Shown: positions 36,433-49,411 of the stretch, piece by piece
Layout of the letters: each line of letters starts with the position of its first letter
Position numbering within the stretch: the stretch's first letter is position 1
From: Aliiroseovarius sediminilitoris
GTDB taxonomy: Bacteria > Pseudomonadota > Alphaproteobacteria > Rhodobacterales > Rhodobacteraceae
Assembly (NCBI RefSeq): GCF_900109955.1
Contig: NZ_FOJB01000001.1
Coordinates: forward strand, 1,364,001 to 1,428,000
DNA: 64,000 bases
Reading direction: 5' to 3'
Program-made: the position numbers and the translations under genes
The notes under the pieces: generated by a model
The model's input: the letters and a program-made list of their open reading frames with translations, nothing else
Database searches by the model: none
What the model was told of the DNA's origin: nothing

Positions 36433-37728
36433 ATGCTGCAGGATAAAGACCGGATCTTTACCAACCTTTATGGCATGCACGACCGCACCCTTGCGGGCGC
36501 AAAGCAGCGCGGCCATTGGGATGGCACCGCCGGGATCCTCAAGAAGGGTCGGGACTGGATCATCGAGCAGATGAAAGCCTCGGGCCTGCGTGGTCGCGGC
36601 GGGGCGGGGTTCCCGACCGGTCTGAAATGGTCTTTCATGCCGAAGGAAAGTGACGGTCGCCCGGCCTATCTGGTGATCAATGCGGACGAATCCGAGCCCG
36701 GCACCTGCAAAGACCGCGAGATCATGCGCCACGATCCGCATACACTGATCGAGGGCGCGCTGATCGCCTCTTTCGCGATGAACGCAAACACCTGCTACAT
36801 CTATCTGCGCGGCGAATATATCCGCGAGCGCGAGGCGTTGCAGGCCGCGATTGACGAGTGTTATGACGCGGGCCTGTTGGGCAAGAATGCGGCCAAGTCC
36901 GGTTGGGATTTCGACCTGTTCCTGCATCACGGGGCGGGTGCCTATATCTGTGGCGAAGAAACCGCGCTTCTGGAAAGCCTTGAGGGCAAGAAGGGCATGC
37001 CGCGCATGAAGCCGCCATTTCCGGCGGGTGCCGGACTGTATGGCTGTCCGACCACGGTGAACAACGTGGAATCGATTGCCGTTGTGCCGACCATCCTGCG
37101 GCGCGGGCCGGAATGGTTTGCGGGCTTTGGCCGCCCCAACAACTCCGGCACCAAGCTGTTTGGCATCTCGGGTCACGTGAACAACCCCTGCGTGGTTGAA
37201 GAGGCAATGTCGATTTCCTTCGAGGAACTGATCGACAAACATTGCGGCGGTATTCGCGGCGGCTGGGACAACCTGAAAGCCGTGATCCCCGGTGGCTCGT
37301 CTGTGCCCTGCGTGCGCGGTGAGAACATGCGCGACGCGATCATGGATTTCGACTATCTGCGCGGCGAGCTTGGCTCGGGTCTGGGCACCGCGGCCGTGAT
37401 CGTCATGGACAAGCAGACCGACATCATCAAGGCGATCTGGCGCCTGTCCAAGTTCTACAAGCACGAAAGCTGCGGCCAGTGCACGCCGTGCCGCGAAGGC
37501 ACCGGCTGGATGATGCGCGTGATGGACCGTCTGATGCGCGGCGAAGCCGAAGTGGACGAGATTGACATGCTGTGGGATGTGACCAAACAGGTCGAAGGCC
37601 ACACGATCTGTGCGCTTGGCGATGCGGCCGCATGGCCGATCCAAGGTCTGATCCGCAACTTCCGGGACGAGATCGAAGACCGCATTCGTGTAAACAAGCA
37701 AGGCAAAGCCAGCATCGCGGCGGAATGA
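36433..37728 (+). CDS. nuoF: NADH-quinone oxidoreductase subunit F
   Basis: The 51-kDa subunit that binds FMN and NADH and holds cluster N3 (431 residues). It shows [17 protein letters not shown] for nucleotide binding, [15 protein letters not shown], and the cluster ligands [12 protein letters not shown] plus the Cys in [10 protein letters not shown]. It starts 6 bases after the DUF5337-like gene. The stop TGA overlaps the ATG of a mini-ORF that spans the following spacer. Confidence 0.97.
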   Translation: MLQDKDRIFTNLYGMHDRTLAGAKQRGHWDGTAGILKKGRDWIIEQMKASGLRGRGGAGFPTGLKWSFMPKESDGRPAYLVINADESEPGTCKDREIMRHDPHTLIEGALIASFAMNANTCYIYLRGEYIREREALQAAIDECYDAGLLGKNAAKSGWDFDLFLHHGAGAYICGEETALLESLEGKKGMPRMKPPFPAGAGLYGCPTTVNNVESIAVVPTILRRGPEWFAGFGRPNNSGTKLFGISGHVNNPCVVEEAMSISFEELIDKHCGGIRGGWDNLKAVIPGGSSVPCVRGENMRDAIMDFDYLRGELGSGLGTAAVIVMDKQTDIIKAIWRLSKFYKHESCGQCTPCREGTGWMMRVMDRLMRGEAEVDEIDMLWDVTKQVEGHTICALGDAAAWPIQGLIRNFRDEIEDRIRVNKQGKASIAAE

Positions 37729-37877
37729 GCCGACGCGCAATTGAAATGAAAGACACGATGATGAATATGCAACGCAACATACTGAAAACTGGCGCCTCTG
37801 CGTCCGTTTCTGCGTGTTGTTATTGCATGACAACATTGTGCATCCCCACCTCCTTTTCAACAAAAGGAGATTTGTGA
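37725..37877 (+). CDS. Possible 50-codon Cys-containing leader ORF between nuoF and the DUF5333 gene
   Basis: The ATG overlaps the nuoF stop (ATGA) and the TGA overlaps the ATG of the next gene (TGATG), so ribosomes could pass through without a gap. The peptide has a Cys cluster [10 protein letters not shown] at residues 30-39, encoded at 37812-37841. The last third of the ORF contains a hairpin that hides the ribosome site of the next gene. No homologue is known to me, and its own ribosome site is poor, so it would rely on coupling to nuoF. Confidence 0.4.
   Translation: MSRRAIEMKDTMMNMQRNILKTGASASVSACCYCMTTLCIPTSFSTKGDL
37850..37869 (+). promoter_or_regulatory. Hairpin sequestering the DUF5333 Shine-Dalgarno sequence
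   Basis: CTCCTTTT-CAAC-AAAAGGAG is a perfect 8-base stem with a 4-base loop. Its right arm is the whole ribosome-binding site of the gene starting at 37877 (7-base spacing). In the mRNA this would block initiation unless a ribosome translating the overlapping mini-ORF melts it. Confidence 0.55.
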
Positions 37878-38296
37878 TGATGAAACTTCGTACTTTTGCT
37901 TTCGCCACGGCCATGGCGGCAACCGCCGCCACCGGTGCGGCCTCGTCCGTGGATTATGCGGCATTGCGGGACGACAGCCGGATGCATGAAGAACTTTTGG
38001 GCGCTTCGATCGCCTATTTGATCGACGAGAACTGCCCGACCATTCGGCTGCGGAAATTCCGACTTTTGAACAAGGCGTTTTCGCTGCGCAAACATGCCAT
38101 GACGCTTGGCTATTCCTCGAAAGAGGTGCTGGCCTATGTGGAAAGCAAGGCCGAACAAGACCGTTTTCGCGCAATCGCCGAGCCGATGCTGGCCAAGCGT
38201 GGCGTAAAGCCGGGTGATGAAGAAAGCTACTGCGCGGTTGGACGGGCAGAGATCAAACAGGGCTCCTTTGCTGGATCGTTACTTTACGAAAGCTAG
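37877..38296 (+). CDS. DUF5333-like secreted protein in the nuo operon
   Basis: A 139-residue protein with a signal peptide ([22 protein letters not shown]). The mature domain has two cysteines (ENCPTIRL and [11 protein letters not shown]) that probably form a disulfide in the periplasm, with charged helices between. It matches, from memory, DUF5333, a Rhodobacterales family found between nuoF and nuoG. The ATG at 37877 has AAAGGAG 7 bases upstream, within a hairpin. Function unknown; a periplasmic protein in a complex I operon suggests a role in assembly or quality control, which is speculative. Confidence 0.82.
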   Translation: MMKLRTFAFATAMAATAATGAASSVDYAALRDDSRMHEELLGASIAYLIDENCPTIRLRKFRLLNKAFSLRKHAMTLGYSSKEVLAYVESKAEQDRFRAIAEPMLAKRGVKPGDEESYCAVGRAEIKQGSFAGSLLYES

Positions 38297-38355
38297 GGGC
38301 AGACATGTGCGGGCGCGGGGAAAACCCCGGCCTGCGGAACGAAAAAGGGACCGTG

Positions 38356-40377
<2,022 letters not shown>

Positions 40378-40399
40378 GAACAGGGGCAGGACCGGGGAC

Positions 40400-40534
40400 A
40401 TGTTTGATCACCCAAACGGCAACAGCGAACAGAAAGACCTGCTTGCAGGATTTGTCGGCGTTGCTGTGCATCCCTTTGGTTCTGCAACGGAAAATAAATA
40501 CCGACGGTCTGAGGGCATGACGCGACATGGTTGA
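40400..40534 (+). CDS. Possible 44-codon mini-ORF bridging nuoG and nuoH
   Basis: An ATG-started frame ([18 protein letters not shown]...) that fills the 149-base spacer and ends TGA 8 bases past the nuoH ATG start. CGGGGA is directly upstream. No domain is visible. It may serve translational coupling or be chance. Confidence 0.25.
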   Translation: MFDHPNGNSEQKDLLAGFVGVAVHPFGSATENKYRRSEGMTRHG

Positions 40535-41564
40535 ATTCTTCACGACAACATATCTGGGCATTGCCCTTCTGATTATCGGACAAAGTCTGCTGATCGTGGT
40601 TCCGCTTCTGGTGGCGCTGGCCTTTCTTTTGTATTTCGACCGCAAGGTTTGGGCGGCTGTGCAGATGCGCAAAGGACCGAACGTGGTGGGCGCGTTCGGC
40701 GTGCTGCAATCTTTCGCGGATTTCATCAAATATGTGCTGAAGGAAATCGTGGTGCCCGCGGGTGCGGATCGCTTCGTCTTTTTCCTTGCTCCGATGATGA
40801 GCTTCGTTCTGGCCATGGTTGCCTGGGCTGTGATCCCGTTCAATGACGGCTGGGTTCTGGCTGATATCAACGTGGCGATCCTGTTCGTTTTCGCGGTCTC
40901 TTCGCTAGAGGTGTATGGCGTGATCATGGGCGGCTGGGCGTCGAACTCGAAATACCCGTTCCTTGGCTCGCTGCGGTCGGCTGCGCAGATGATTTCCTAC
41001 GAGGTTTCGATCGGCCTGATCATCATCGGTGTGATCCTGTCCACCGGGTCAATGAATTTCGGGGACATCGTGATGGCGCAAGACGGCAAGGGGCTGCTCA
41101 GCTGGTATTGGTTGCCGCATTTCCCAATGGTGTTTCTGTTCCTGATTTCCGCGCTGGCCGAAACCAACCGCCCGCCGTTCGACCTGCCCGAGGCTGAATC
41201 GGAACTGGTGGCCGGGTATCAGGTTGAATATTCATCGACTCCCTTCCTTCTGTTCATGATCGGTGAATATGTGGCCATCGTTCTGATGTGCACGCTGATT
41301 TCGATCCTGTTCTTCGGCGGCTGGCTGTCGCCGGTCGAGTGGCTGCCCGACGGCATCCTGTGGCTGTTCGCGAAGATTTTCTTCTTCTTCTTCGTGTTCT
41401 CGATGATCAAAGCGATCACGCCGCGCTATCGCTATGACCAGTTGATGCGCATCGGTTGGAAAGTCTTCCTGCCGCTGTCACTGGCATGGGTTGTTCTGGT
41501 CGCATTCTTCGCCCAATACGGGGCATTCTGGGGCACTTACGCCCGCTGGACAGTAGGGGGCTGA
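40527..41564 (+). CDS. nuoH: NADH-quinone oxidoreductase subunit H
   Basis: Eight-helix membrane subunit at the quinone entrance (345 residues). It contains the loops [44 protein letters not shown] and the C-terminal [20 protein letters not shown], all typical. A run of four Phe codons near the end of the penultimate helix is seen as TTC repeats. It follows nuoG after 149 bases, the longest gap in the nuo genes. Confidence 0.97.
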   Translation: MVEFFTTTYLGIALLIIGQSLLIVVPLLVALAFLLYFDRKVWAAVQMRKGPNVVGAFGVLQSFADFIKYVLKEIVVPAGADRFVFFLAPMMSFVLAMVAWAVIPFNDGWVLADINVAILFVFAVSSLEVYGVIMGGWASNSKYPFLGSLRSAAQMISYEVSIGLIIIGVILSTGSMNFGDIVMAQDGKGLLSWYWLPHFPMVFLFLISALAETNRPPFDLPEAESELVAGYQVEYSSTPFLLFMIGEYVAIVLMCTLISILFFGGWLSPVEWLPDGILWLFAKIFFFFFVFSMIKAITPRYRYDQLMRIGWKVFLPLSLAWVVLVAFFAQYGAFWGTYARWTVGG

Positions 41565-42059
<495 letters not shown>

Positions 42060-42079
42060 GTGACCGCGAAGGATAACCC

Positions 42080-42487
42080 ATGAACGATTTCTCCAAACTA
42101 TATGCACAGATGATGGAGCAGGGGCAGGAAATGCTCCGCAACTTCAACCCTGCTTTGGAGACGTTCAAACCGCAGGGTTTTGACAAGATGCTGCCCACCA
42201 TGCCGAAAGACATGATGGACATGATGTTTGGCAACGCCTTCAACAAGGACGGGTTGGACGCGAAAACGCGGATGCTGATCACGCTGGCCGGGCTGACCGT
42301 GCTGGGTGCGCAGGCTGAGCCGCAGATCAAGCTGACCGTGCGCCACGCCTTGGAAGCGGGTGCAACTGAAAAAGAGATCGCCGAGGTGATCTATCAAATG
42401 TCGATGCTGGGTGGTCTTCCGGCCATGACCCGTGCATTGGAACTGGCGCAAGCCGTGTTTGACGACAACGAGGAGGGGGACGCATGA
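42080..42487 (+). CDS. Carboxymuconolactone decarboxylase-like protein in the nuo operon
   Basis: A 135-residue all-helical protein of the CMD/AhpD superfamily, with the conserved [54 protein letters not shown]-type core. The AhpD CxxC catalytic pair is absent, so peroxidase activity is unlikely. An N-terminal Met-rich extension ([12 protein letters not shown]...[11 protein letters not shown]) precedes the domain. It lies 20 bases after nuoI and its stop overlaps nuoJ (ATGA). Role in complex I is unknown. Confidence 0.85.
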   Translation: MNDFSKLYAQMMEQGQEMLRNFNPALETFKPQGFDKMLPTMPKDMMDMMFGNAFNKDGLDAKTRMLITLAGLTVLGAQAEPQIKLTVRHALEAGATEKEIAEVIYQMSMLGGLPAMTRALELAQAVFDDNEEGDA

Positions 42488-43098
42488 GCGTTGCCGATTT
42501 CGCATTTTACCTCTTTGCCCTGACCACCGTGGTGGGCGGGTTCTTTACCGTGATGGCAAGAAACCCCGTCCATTCTGTCTTGTGGCTGATCACCGCTTTC
42601 GTTGGCGCCACAGGGCTGTTCGTTCTGCTGGGGGCCGAATTTGTCGCGATGCTTCTGATGATCGTCTATGTGGGCGCAGTAGCGGTTTTGTTCCTGTTCG
42701 TTGTGATGATGTTGGACGTGGACTTCGCCGAGTTGAAGGCCGAGATGTCCAAGTCGTTGCCGTTGGCACTGTTGATCGGTGTCATCCTGTTGATGGAGTT
42801 GAGCACGATCTTCGGGGTCTGGCAATTCTCGGACGGGGCCGAAGCGGCGCGTGCCGCCGTAACACCGGCTCTGGACGTTGCACATAACACGCAGGCGCTG
42901 GGGCAGATCCTTTACACCGACTACATCCTGCTGTTCCAGCTGGCTGGCTTGATCCTTCTGGTCGCCATGATCGGCGCCATCGTTCTGACGCTGCGCCACC
43001 GCACCAATGTGAAACGTCAGAATGTGATCGCCCAGATGCACCGCGACCCTGCCAAGGCGATGGAGATCATCGACGTGAAACCGGGCCAGGGTTTGTAA
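42484..43098 (+). CDS. nuoJ: NADH-quinone oxidoreductase subunit J
   Basis: Five-helix membrane subunit (204 residues). The segment [54 protein letters not shown] holds the pi-bulge helix important for coupling. ATG overlaps the CMD-like gene stop. The soluble C-terminus ([25 protein letters not shown]) is as in Rhodobacter relatives. A 93-base spacer precedes nuoK. Confidence 0.96.
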   Translation: MSVADFAFYLFALTTVVGGFFTVMARNPVHSVLWLITAFVGATGLFVLLGAEFVAMLLMIVYVGAVAVLFLFVVMMLDVDFAELKAEMSKSLPLALLIGVILLMELSTIFGVWQFSDGAEAARAAVTPALDVAHNTQALGQILYTDYILLFQLAGLILLVAMIGAIVLTLRHRTNVKRQNVIAQMHRDPAKAMEIIDVKPGQGL

Positions 43099-43121
43099 GT
43101 GGGACTGCGAGCAAAGCTGTG

Positions 43122-43205
43122 ATGAAAACGAATAACAAGACTGGGGCGCGCTGCACCGGCAGCCAAGCCCGGAACGAAGGGACGCAAGCACATGGTTGGA
43201 CTTGA
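43122..43205 (+). CDS. Possible 27-codon mini-ORF bridging nuoJ and nuoK
   Basis: Starts at an ATG 23 bases after the nuoJ stop ([11 protein letters not shown]...) and ends TGA 14 bases inside nuoK. No ribosome site of note and no domain. Low confidence as a gene; it repeats the pattern seen in other nuo spacers. Confidence 0.15.
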   Translation: MKTNNKTGARCTGSQARNEGTQAHGWT

Positions 43206-43497
43206 ACATTATCTCGCGGTTGGGGCGGCCCTGTTCGTCATCGGCATATTCGGGCTGTTCCTGAACCGCAAGAACATCATCATCCTGTTGATGTCGATCG
43301 AACTTATGCTGCTTGCGGTGAACATAAACCTCGTGGCCTTCTCGTCCTATCTTGGCGATCTGGCCGGGCAGGTCTTCACCCTGTTCGTTCTGACCGTTGC
43401 CGCCGCCGAGGCCGCCATCGGCCTGGCGATCCTGGTCAGTTTCTTCCGCAACCGTGGCACTATTGATGTCGAAGACGTCAACGTGATGAAAGGCTAA
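43192..43497 (+). CDS. nuoK: NADH-quinone oxidoreductase subunit K
   Basis: Three-helix subunit (101 residues) with the two conserved membrane glutamates in [16 protein letters not shown] and [13 protein letters not shown], part of the proton path. Ends [15 protein letters not shown] lies 9 bases before the ATG. nuoL follows after 6 bases. Confidence 0.97.
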   Translation: MVGLEHYLAVGAALFVIGIFGLFLNRKNIIILLMSIELMLLAVNINLVAFSSYLGDLAGQVFTLFVLTVAAAEAAIGLAILVSFFRNRGTIDVEDVNVMKG

Positions 43498-43503
43498 CGG
43501 CAA

Positions 43504-45654
43504 ATGGTACAAATCATCCTTTTTGCCCCGCTTGTCGGCGCGCTGATTGCAGGCTTCGGCCATCGGGTCATTGGCGACAAGGGCGCACAGGTGTTGACCA
43601 CCGCGCTGTTGTTCCTTGCGGCGCTTCTGTCCTGGGTTGTGTTCTTGGGTCTTGGGTCCGAGACCCAGCAGATCCATCTGATGAATTGGGTGCAGTCCGG
43701 CACGCTGAGCGTTGACTGGTCGATCCGACTGGACCGCCTGACCGCGATCATGCTGATCGTTGTCACCACGGTCTCGTCGCTGGTTCACCTCTATTCAATG
43801 GGCTACATGGCCGACGATCCGCAGTTCGAAGGCGAAAGCTATCGCCCCCGTTTCTTTGCCTATCTCAGCTTCTTCACCTTTACGATGTTGACGTTGGTCA
43901 CCTCCGACAACCTGTTGCAGATGTTCTTTGGCTGGGAAGGCGTGGGCGTCGCGTCGTATCTGCTGATCGGCTTCTATTACAAGAAACCGTCGGCCAACGC
44001 GGCGGCGATCAAAGCCTTTGTGGTCAACCGGGTCGGTGACTTCGGCTTTGCGCTGGGAATCTTTGGCCTGTTCTATCTGACCGACAGTATCCGCTTTGAC
44101 GACGTATTCGCGGCCGCTCCCGCGCTGGCCGAGACCGAGCTTCGCTTCCTCTGGCGCGATTGGAACGCGGCCAACCTTCTGGCGTTTCTTCTGTTCGTGG
44201 GGGCCATGGGGAAATCGGCGCAGCTGTTCCTGCACACCTGGTTGCCCGACGCGATGGAAGGCCCGACCCCTGTGTCGGCCCTGATCCATGCCGCGACCAT
44301 GGTGACCGCCGGGGTCTTCCTTGTCGTCCGCATGTCGCCTTTGATGGAATACGCACCGGAAGCCACCAGTTTCATCGTCTTCATTGGCGCCACGACCGCG
44401 TTCTTCGCCGCTACGGTGGGCCTTGTGCAGAACGACATCAAACGTGTGATCGCCTATTCGACCTGTTCACAACTTGGCTACATGTTTGTGGCTGCGGGCG
44501 TCGGTGTCTATTCGGTCGCCATGTTCCACCTGCTGACCCATGCGTTTTTCAAAGCCATGTTGTTCCTGGGGGCGGGGTCCGTGATCCACGGAATGCACCA
44601 CGAGCAGGATATGCGGAACTACGGCGATCTGCGCAAGAAACTGCCCGTCACCTTTTGGGCGATGATGATCGGCACGCTGGCCATCACGGGGGTTGGCATA
44701 CCGCTGACCACCATCGGCTTTTCGGGCTTCCTGTCGAAAGACGCGATCATCGAAAGCGCCTATGCAGGCACAAATGGTGGCTATGCCTTCTGGATGCTCG
44801 TGATCGCGGCCGTTTTCACCAGCTTTTACAGCTGGCGCCTGATGTTCATGACGTTCTACGGCAAGGCACGCGGCGACAAACACACGCATGAGCATGCACA
44901 TGAAAGTCCCATGGTCATGCTGGTGCCGCTTGGCGTGCTGGCGCTTGGGTCGATTTTTGCAGGTATGATCTGGTACGGTTCGTTCTTTGGTGATCACAAC
45001 AAGGTCAACACATTCTTCGGAATCGAGACGCATGCCGAAGCCGCAAGCGAGGACGGGGAAACCAATGAGAGCGTCATCGGTGATCAGACCGAAGACGCAG
45101 CCGTCGCAGATACAACCCAATCCGAGGGTGAGGACCCAGGCGGCACCGAGGATGACCCTGGCCACGCTGCTGTAACTCCCACCAGTCACGCAGAGGCTCC
45201 GAAAGGCGCGATCTACATGGCAGCCGACAACACCGTGATCGACGATGCGCACGATGCGCCCGCTTGGGTGAAGGTGTCGCCCTTCATTGCAATGCTGATC
45301 GGGTTGGCCACGGCGTTCTGGTTCTATGTCTTGGACAAAAGCGTTCCCAAGCGATTGGCCGACACGTTCCCGCATGTCTATCAGTTCCTGCTGAACAAAT
45401 GGTACTTCGACGAAATCTACAATGTGATCTTCGTGAAGCCCGCCTTTGTCATTGGCCGCGTCCTGTGGAAACGGGGGGATGGCAATGTCATTGACGGCTT
45501 CCTGAACGGTGTTGCTATGGGCGTCGTGCCCTGGTTCACCAAACAGGCTGGCCGGGCACAAACCGGTTACGTCTTCTCTTACGCTTTCGCGATGGTCCTA
45601 GGCATCGTCGCTCTGGTGACAATCATGATCCTCTTCAGCGGTGGAGCGCAATAA
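43504..45654 (+). CDS. nuoL: NADH-quinone oxidoreductase subunit L with acidic insert
   Basis: Distal antiporter-like proton-pumping subunit (716 residues). It has [49 protein letters not shown] and the long lateral helix at the C-terminus. Residues about 510-586 form a hydrophilic, strongly acidic insert ([19 protein letters not shown]...) between transmembrane helices, absent from the shorter E. coli protein; a length of this order is usual in Rhodobacter relatives from memory. Its stop overlaps the nuoM ATG (TAATG). Confidence 0.97.
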   Translation: MVQIILFAPLVGALIAGFGHRVIGDKGAQVLTTALLFLAALLSWVVFLGLGSETQQIHLMNWVQSGTLSVDWSIRLDRLTAIMLIVVTTVSSLVHLYSMGYMADDPQFEGESYRPRFFAYLSFFTFTMLTLVTSDNLLQMFFGWEGVGVASYLLIGFYYKKPSANAAAIKAFVVNRVGDFGFALGIFGLFYLTDSIRFDDVFAAAPALAETELRFLWRDWNAANLLAFLLFVGAMGKSAQLFLHTWLPDAMEGPTPVSALIHAATMVTAGVFLVVRMSPLMEYAPEATSFIVFIGATTAFFAATVGLVQNDIKRVIAYSTCSQLGYMFVAAGVGVYSVAMFHLLTHAFFKAMLFLGAGSVIHGMHHEQDMRNYGDLRKKLPVTFWAMMIGTLAITGVGIPLTTIGFSGFLSKDAIIESAYAGTNGGYAFWMLVIAAVFTSFYSWRLMFMTFYGKARGDKHTHEHAHESPMVMLVPLGVLALGSIFAGMIWYGSFFGDHNKVNTFFGIETHAEAASEDGETNESVIGDQTEDAAVADTTQSEGEDPGGTEDDPGHAAVTPTSHAEAPKGAIYMAADNTVIDDAHDAPAWVKVSPFIAMLIGLATAFWFYVLDKSVPKRLADTFPHVYQFLLNKWYFDEIYNVIFVKPAFVIGRVLWKRGDGNVIDGFLNGVAMGVVPWFTKQAGRAQTGYVFSYAFAMVLGIVALVTIMILFSGGAQ

Positions 45655-47198
45655 TGAACAACCTGCTTTCCATCATCACTTTCCTGCCGCTGGTCGCGGC
45701 TGTGATCCTTGCGCTGTTCCTGCGTGGCGATGACGAAGCGGCCGCCCGTAATGCCAAATGGCTTGCGCTGGCGGCAACTTTGGCGACCTTCCTGTTCTCG
45801 CTTCTTCTGCTGACCGGGTTCGATTCTGCTGACACGGGCTTCCAGTTCGTCGAAGAGGGCAGCTGGATCATGGGTCTTAAATACAAGATGGGCGTCGACG
45901 GGATCTCGGTCCTGTTCGTCATGCTCACCACCTTCATGATGCCCCTGACCATCTGGGCAAGTTGGGGCGTCAAGTCCCGCGTAAAGGAATACATGATTGC
46001 CTTCCTGCTGCTTGAAACGCTCATGCTGGGCGTGTTCATGGCGCTGGACCTGGTGCTGTTCTACCTGTTCTTCGAAGCGGGTCTGATCCCCATGTTCCTG
46101 ATCATCGGGATCTGGGGCGGGAAAGAGCGGATCTATGCTGCGTTCAAGTTCTTCCTTTATACGTTCTTTGGTTCAGTCCTGATGCTGGTCGCGTTGGTCT
46201 ATATGTATGTGGACGCGGGCTCGACCGACATTCCGACCCTGATGACCCACAAGTTTGGATCTGACACGTTCAGCTTTTTGGGCATTCAGATCGTGGGCGG
46301 TGTGCAGACCATGCTGTTCCTCGCCTTCTTCGCCAGTTTCGCGGTGAAATTGCCAATGTGGCCCGTGCACACCTGGTTGCCGGATGCACACGTGCAAGCC
46401 CCCACGGCGGGTTCGGTCGTGCTGGCGGCAATCTTGCTGAAAATGGGTGGCTATGGCTTTCTTCGGTTCAGCTTGCCGATGTTCCCTGTCGGAACGGATG
46501 TTCTGGCGACTTACGTGCTGTGGCTTTCGGTGATTGCCATTGTCTATACCTCGCTTGTGGCGCTGGTGCAGGAAGACATGAAAAAGCTGATCGCCTATTC
46601 GTCCGTGGCGCATATGGGCTATGTCACGGCGGGTATCTTTTCGCTCAATCAACAGGGTGTGGATGGGGCGATCTTCCAGATGCTGAGCCACGGTTTCATC
46701 TCGGGTGCGTTGTTCCTGTGTGTGGGTGTCATTTATGACCGGATGCACACCCGCGATATCGACGCCTATGGTGGTGTAGTGAACCGGATGCCAGCCTATG
46801 CGCTGATCTTCATGTTCTTCACCATGGCCAATGTCGGCCTTCCGGGCACCTCGGGCTTCGTGGGGGAATTCCTGACGCTGGTCGGCATGTTCCAGGCCAA
46901 CACCTGGATCGCGCTTGTCGCCACATCTGGTGTGATCTTCTCGGCGGCGTATGCGCTGTACCTGTATCGCCGCGTGGTCCTGGGCGATCTGATCAAGGAA
47001 AGCCTGAAGTCAATCACCGATATGGACAGGCGCGAGAAGATGATCTTCGCCCCGCTGGTGTTCATGACCCTGCTTCTGGGTATCTATCCAAGCCTCGTGA
47101 CCGACCTGATCGGCCCTTCGGTTGAGGCCCTTCTGACCAACTTCCACGCCGCCATTCCTGCTGACGTTGCAGAGATGGCCCAGACTGCATCGCATTAA
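45654..47198 (+). CDS. nuoM: NADH-quinone oxidoreductase subunit M
   Basis: Antiporter-like proton-pumping subunit (514 residues, about 14 helices). It shows [18 protein letters not shown] with the functional Glu, [23 protein letters not shown], the pump lysine in [15 protein letters not shown] and [14 protein letters not shown]. Overlaps nuoL by one base; nuoN follows after 12 bases. Confidence 0.97.
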   Translation: MNNLLSIITFLPLVAAVILALFLRGDDEAAARNAKWLALAATLATFLFSLLLLTGFDSADTGFQFVEEGSWIMGLKYKMGVDGISVLFVMLTTFMMPLTIWASWGVKSRVKEYMIAFLLLETLMLGVFMALDLVLFYLFFEAGLIPMFLIIGIWGGKERIYAAFKFFLYTFFGSVLMLVALVYMYVDAGSTDIPTLMTHKFGSDTFSFLGIQIVGGVQTMLFLAFFASFAVKLPMWPVHTWLPDAHVQAPTAGSVVLAAILLKMGGYGFLRFSLPMFPVGTDVLATYVLWLSVIAIVYTSLVALVQEDMKKLIAYSSVAHMGYVTAGIFSLNQQGVDGAIFQMLSHGFISGALFLCVGVIYDRMHTRDIDAYGGVVNRMPAYALIFMFFTMANVGLPGTSGFVGEFLTLVGMFQANTWIALVATSGVIFSAAYALYLYRRVVLGDLIKESLKSITDMDRREKMIFAPLVFMTLLLGIYPSLVTDLIGPSVEALLTNFHAAIPADVAEMAQTASH

Positions 47199-47210
47199 GG
47201 GAGAGCGCAG

Positions 47211-48647
47211 ATGAACTCTGTTGATATTCAAACGGTTCTGCCCGAACTCGCTTTGGCCATCTATGCGATGGTTGCCCTTCTGGGTGCGGTCTATACCGGC
47301 AAGGATGCACTGGCCAAACCGATCACATGGATCACCGGTGCCGTCATGGTGGTCATTGCGCTGATGGTCGCCGGGGGCGACGGGGCGACAGCGGCGTTCG
47401 GGGGCATGTTCCTTGACGATGCCTATGCCCGCTTTGCCAAGGTCGCGATCCTGCTGGCCGCCGCTGCGGTTCTGGTAATGGGCGAGGCGACGATGTCGCG
47501 TCGTGGTCTGCTCAGGTTCGAATATCCGATCCTCGTGGCACTTGGCACTGTTGGCATGATGATGATGGTGTCAGCAGGTGATCTGATGTCACTATACATG
47601 GGGTTGGAACTGCAATCGCTGTCGCTTTATGTCGTGGCGTCGCTGAACCGCGACAGTGTAAAATCGACCGAGGCCGGTCTGAAATATTTCGTGCTGGGTG
47701 CGCTGTCCTCGGGGCTTCTGCTTTATGGCGCTTCGCTGACCTATGGCTATGCCGGCACGACGCTGTTCTCTGGCATTATCGACGCTGCCAGTGACGGCCA
47801 TGTGGGCCTTGGTATGCTGGTCGGTCTGGTCTTCGTCGCGGCCGGTCTGGCCTTCAAGGTTTCCGCCGTGCCGTTCCATATGTGGACGCCGGACGTTTAC
47901 GAGGGCGCACCAACCCCGGTCACCGCCTTCTTCGCCACTGCGCCGAAATTGGCTGCGATGGCCTTGTTTGGTCGTGTTCTGTTTGACGCGTTCGGCCAGG
48001 CCATCGGTGACTGGCAGCAAATCATCGCGCTTCTGGCGGTGCTGTCGATGTTCCTTGGTGCCATCGCCGCCATCGGTCAGACAAATATCAAACGCCTGAT
48101 GGCCTATTCGTCGATCGCGCATATGGGGTTTGCCCTGCTGGGTCTGGCCGCTGGCACGGAATACGGCGTTCAGGCGATGTTGCTCTATATGGCGGTTTAT
48201 CTGACCATGAATGTTGGCACCTTTGCCTTCATCATGTCGATGGAACGTGACGGTCGCCCGATTGCTGACATCTCGGCGCTGAACCAGTTTGCTGTAAATG
48301 ACAAACTGCGGGGGCTGGCAATGTTGGTGCTGTTGTTCTCGCTGGCCGGGGTACCACCGATGCTGGGATTCTTTGCCAAATACGGTGTGCTGATTGCGGC
48401 TGTTCAGGCGGGCCTGACATCGCTCGCCGTGGCCGGTGTAATCGCGTCGGTCATCGGGGCCTTCTATTACCTGCGCATCGTCTACTTCATGTATTTCGGG
48501 GAAGAAGGCGAGGGGCTTGAGCTTAACATGTCGCCCGCCGCTTGGGTGGCGCTGGTCGGATCGGCGGCGATTGTCGTTCTGGGTGTCGTGAACTTCTTTG
48601 GCATCGAAACTGCCGCCGCTGCGGCCGCTGAAGCCCTTGTCAAATAA
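47211..48647 (+). CDS. nuoN: NADH-quinone oxidoreductase subunit N
   Basis: Third antiporter-like subunit (478 residues). Conserved segments are [58 protein letters not shown] and [20 protein letters not shown]. Last of the 14 nuo genes; its 3' end overlaps the likely birA start, and no terminator lies between. Confidence 0.97.
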   Translation: MNSVDIQTVLPELALAIYAMVALLGAVYTGKDALAKPITWITGAVMVVIALMVAGGDGATAAFGGMFLDDAYARFAKVAILLAAAAVLVMGEATMSRRGLLRFEYPILVALGTVGMMMMVSAGDLMSLYMGLELQSLSLYVVASLNRDSVKSTEAGLKYFVLGALSSGLLLYGASLTYGYAGTTLFSGIIDAASDGHVGLGMLVGLVFVAAGLAFKVSAVPFHMWTPDVYEGAPTPVTAFFATAPKLAAMALFGRVLFDAFGQAIGDWQQIIALLAVLSMFLGAIAAIGQTNIKRLMAYSSIAHMGFALLGLAAGTEYGVQAMLLYMAVYLTMNVGTFAFIMSMERDGRPIADISALNQFAVNDKLRGLAMLVLLFSLAGVPPMLGFFAKYGVLIAAVQAGLTSLAVAGVIASVIGAFYYLRIVYFMYFGEEGEGLELNMSPAAWVALVGSAAIVVLGVVNFFGIETAAAAAAEALVK

Positions 48648-49401
48648 AAGCCACACGGCTTGGCCCGAAGGCGTTGGCAAACGCATTCTGGATCAGGTCG
48701 ACAGCACGAACGAAGAGGCCCGGCGCGTCGCGCCGGGTCTTTTGGGTCCGACATGGATCCTGGCGCATCGGCAAACTGCGGGGCGGGGGCGCAGGGGAAG
48801 GGCCTGGGCGGATCCCAAGGGGCATTTCTCGGCAACGCTGGTCATGCGCCCGTCCGAGCCACCCGCGCAGGTAGCGCTCAGAAGTTTTGTGACGTCGCTC
48901 GCGCTTTTTGATGCCTTCGTCATGGCCACCGGGCGTGCCGCTGCGTTTTCCCTGAAATGGCCCAATGATGTGCTGCTGAACGGCGGAAAAGTGGCAGGTA
49001 TCCTGCTGGAAAGCGCAGGGATCGGGACGCAGGTCGGTCATTTCGCCATCGGTGTTGGTGTCAATCTCATCGACGCGCCCGTCGGTGTGGCAATTGAAAG
49101 CCGGGCCGTCGCGCCGGTCAGTCTTGCGGGGGAAACGGGTGTCAACCTGACGCCAGAGGCGTTTCTTGACTTACTGGCCCCGGCTTATGCGCAGCATGAG
49201 GCAACCTTTACCACCTATGGCTTTGCCCCGATCCGCGAGGCGTGGTTGGCCCGCGCCGCCCGTCTGGGCGAGGTGATCACCGCGCGGACTACGCGATCGG
49301 AACACCGAGGACGGTTCGACACGGTGGACGAAGACGGCAACCTTGTCCTATCAACGACCACATCCCGCGTGGTGATCCCCGCGGCCGAGATTTTCTTCTG
49401 A
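48637..49401 (+). CDS. birA: Biotin--[acetyl-CoA-carboxylase] ligase BirA
   Basis: Attaches biotin to carrier lysines, here for MccA and acetyl-CoA carboxylase. The catalytic domain shows [10 protein letters not shown], the biotinyl-AMP loop [14 protein letters not shown] and [19 protein letters not shown]; there is no N-terminal DNA-binding domain, so it is not a repressor. No ATG fits: I choose TTG at 48637 (254 residues), overlapping the nuoN end by 11 bases; the frame is open further back inside nuoN. The start is uncertain by some codons. Confidence 0.9.
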   Translation: MSNKSHTAWPEGVGKRILDQVDSTNEEARRVAPGLLGPTWILAHRQTAGRGRRGRAWADPKGHFSATLVMRPSEPPAQVALRSFVTSLALFDAFVMATGRAAAFSLKWPNDVLLNGGKVAGILLESAGIGTQVGHFAIGVGVNLIDAPVGVAIESRAVAPVSLAGETGVNLTPEAFLDLLAPAYAQHEATFTTYGFAPIREAWLARAARLGEVITARTTRSEHRGRFDTVDEDGNLVLSTTTSRVVIPAAEIFF

Positions 49402-49411
49402 GGGGGGCGTC

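Noticed and set aside
36073-37932. 619-codon minus-strand open frame opposite nuoF
   Set aside because: Shadow of nuoF; no signature and no ribosome site.
41380-41400. TTC repeats in nuoH as a slippage or phase-variation tract
   Set aside because: Trinucleotide units encode a Phe run inside a membrane helix, so length change would not shift the frame; ordinary coding sequence.
42394-43788. 464-codon minus-strand open frame opposite nuoJ/nuoK/nuoL
   Set aside because: Composition (Gln/Asp/His-rich) is that of antisense to membrane-protein genes.
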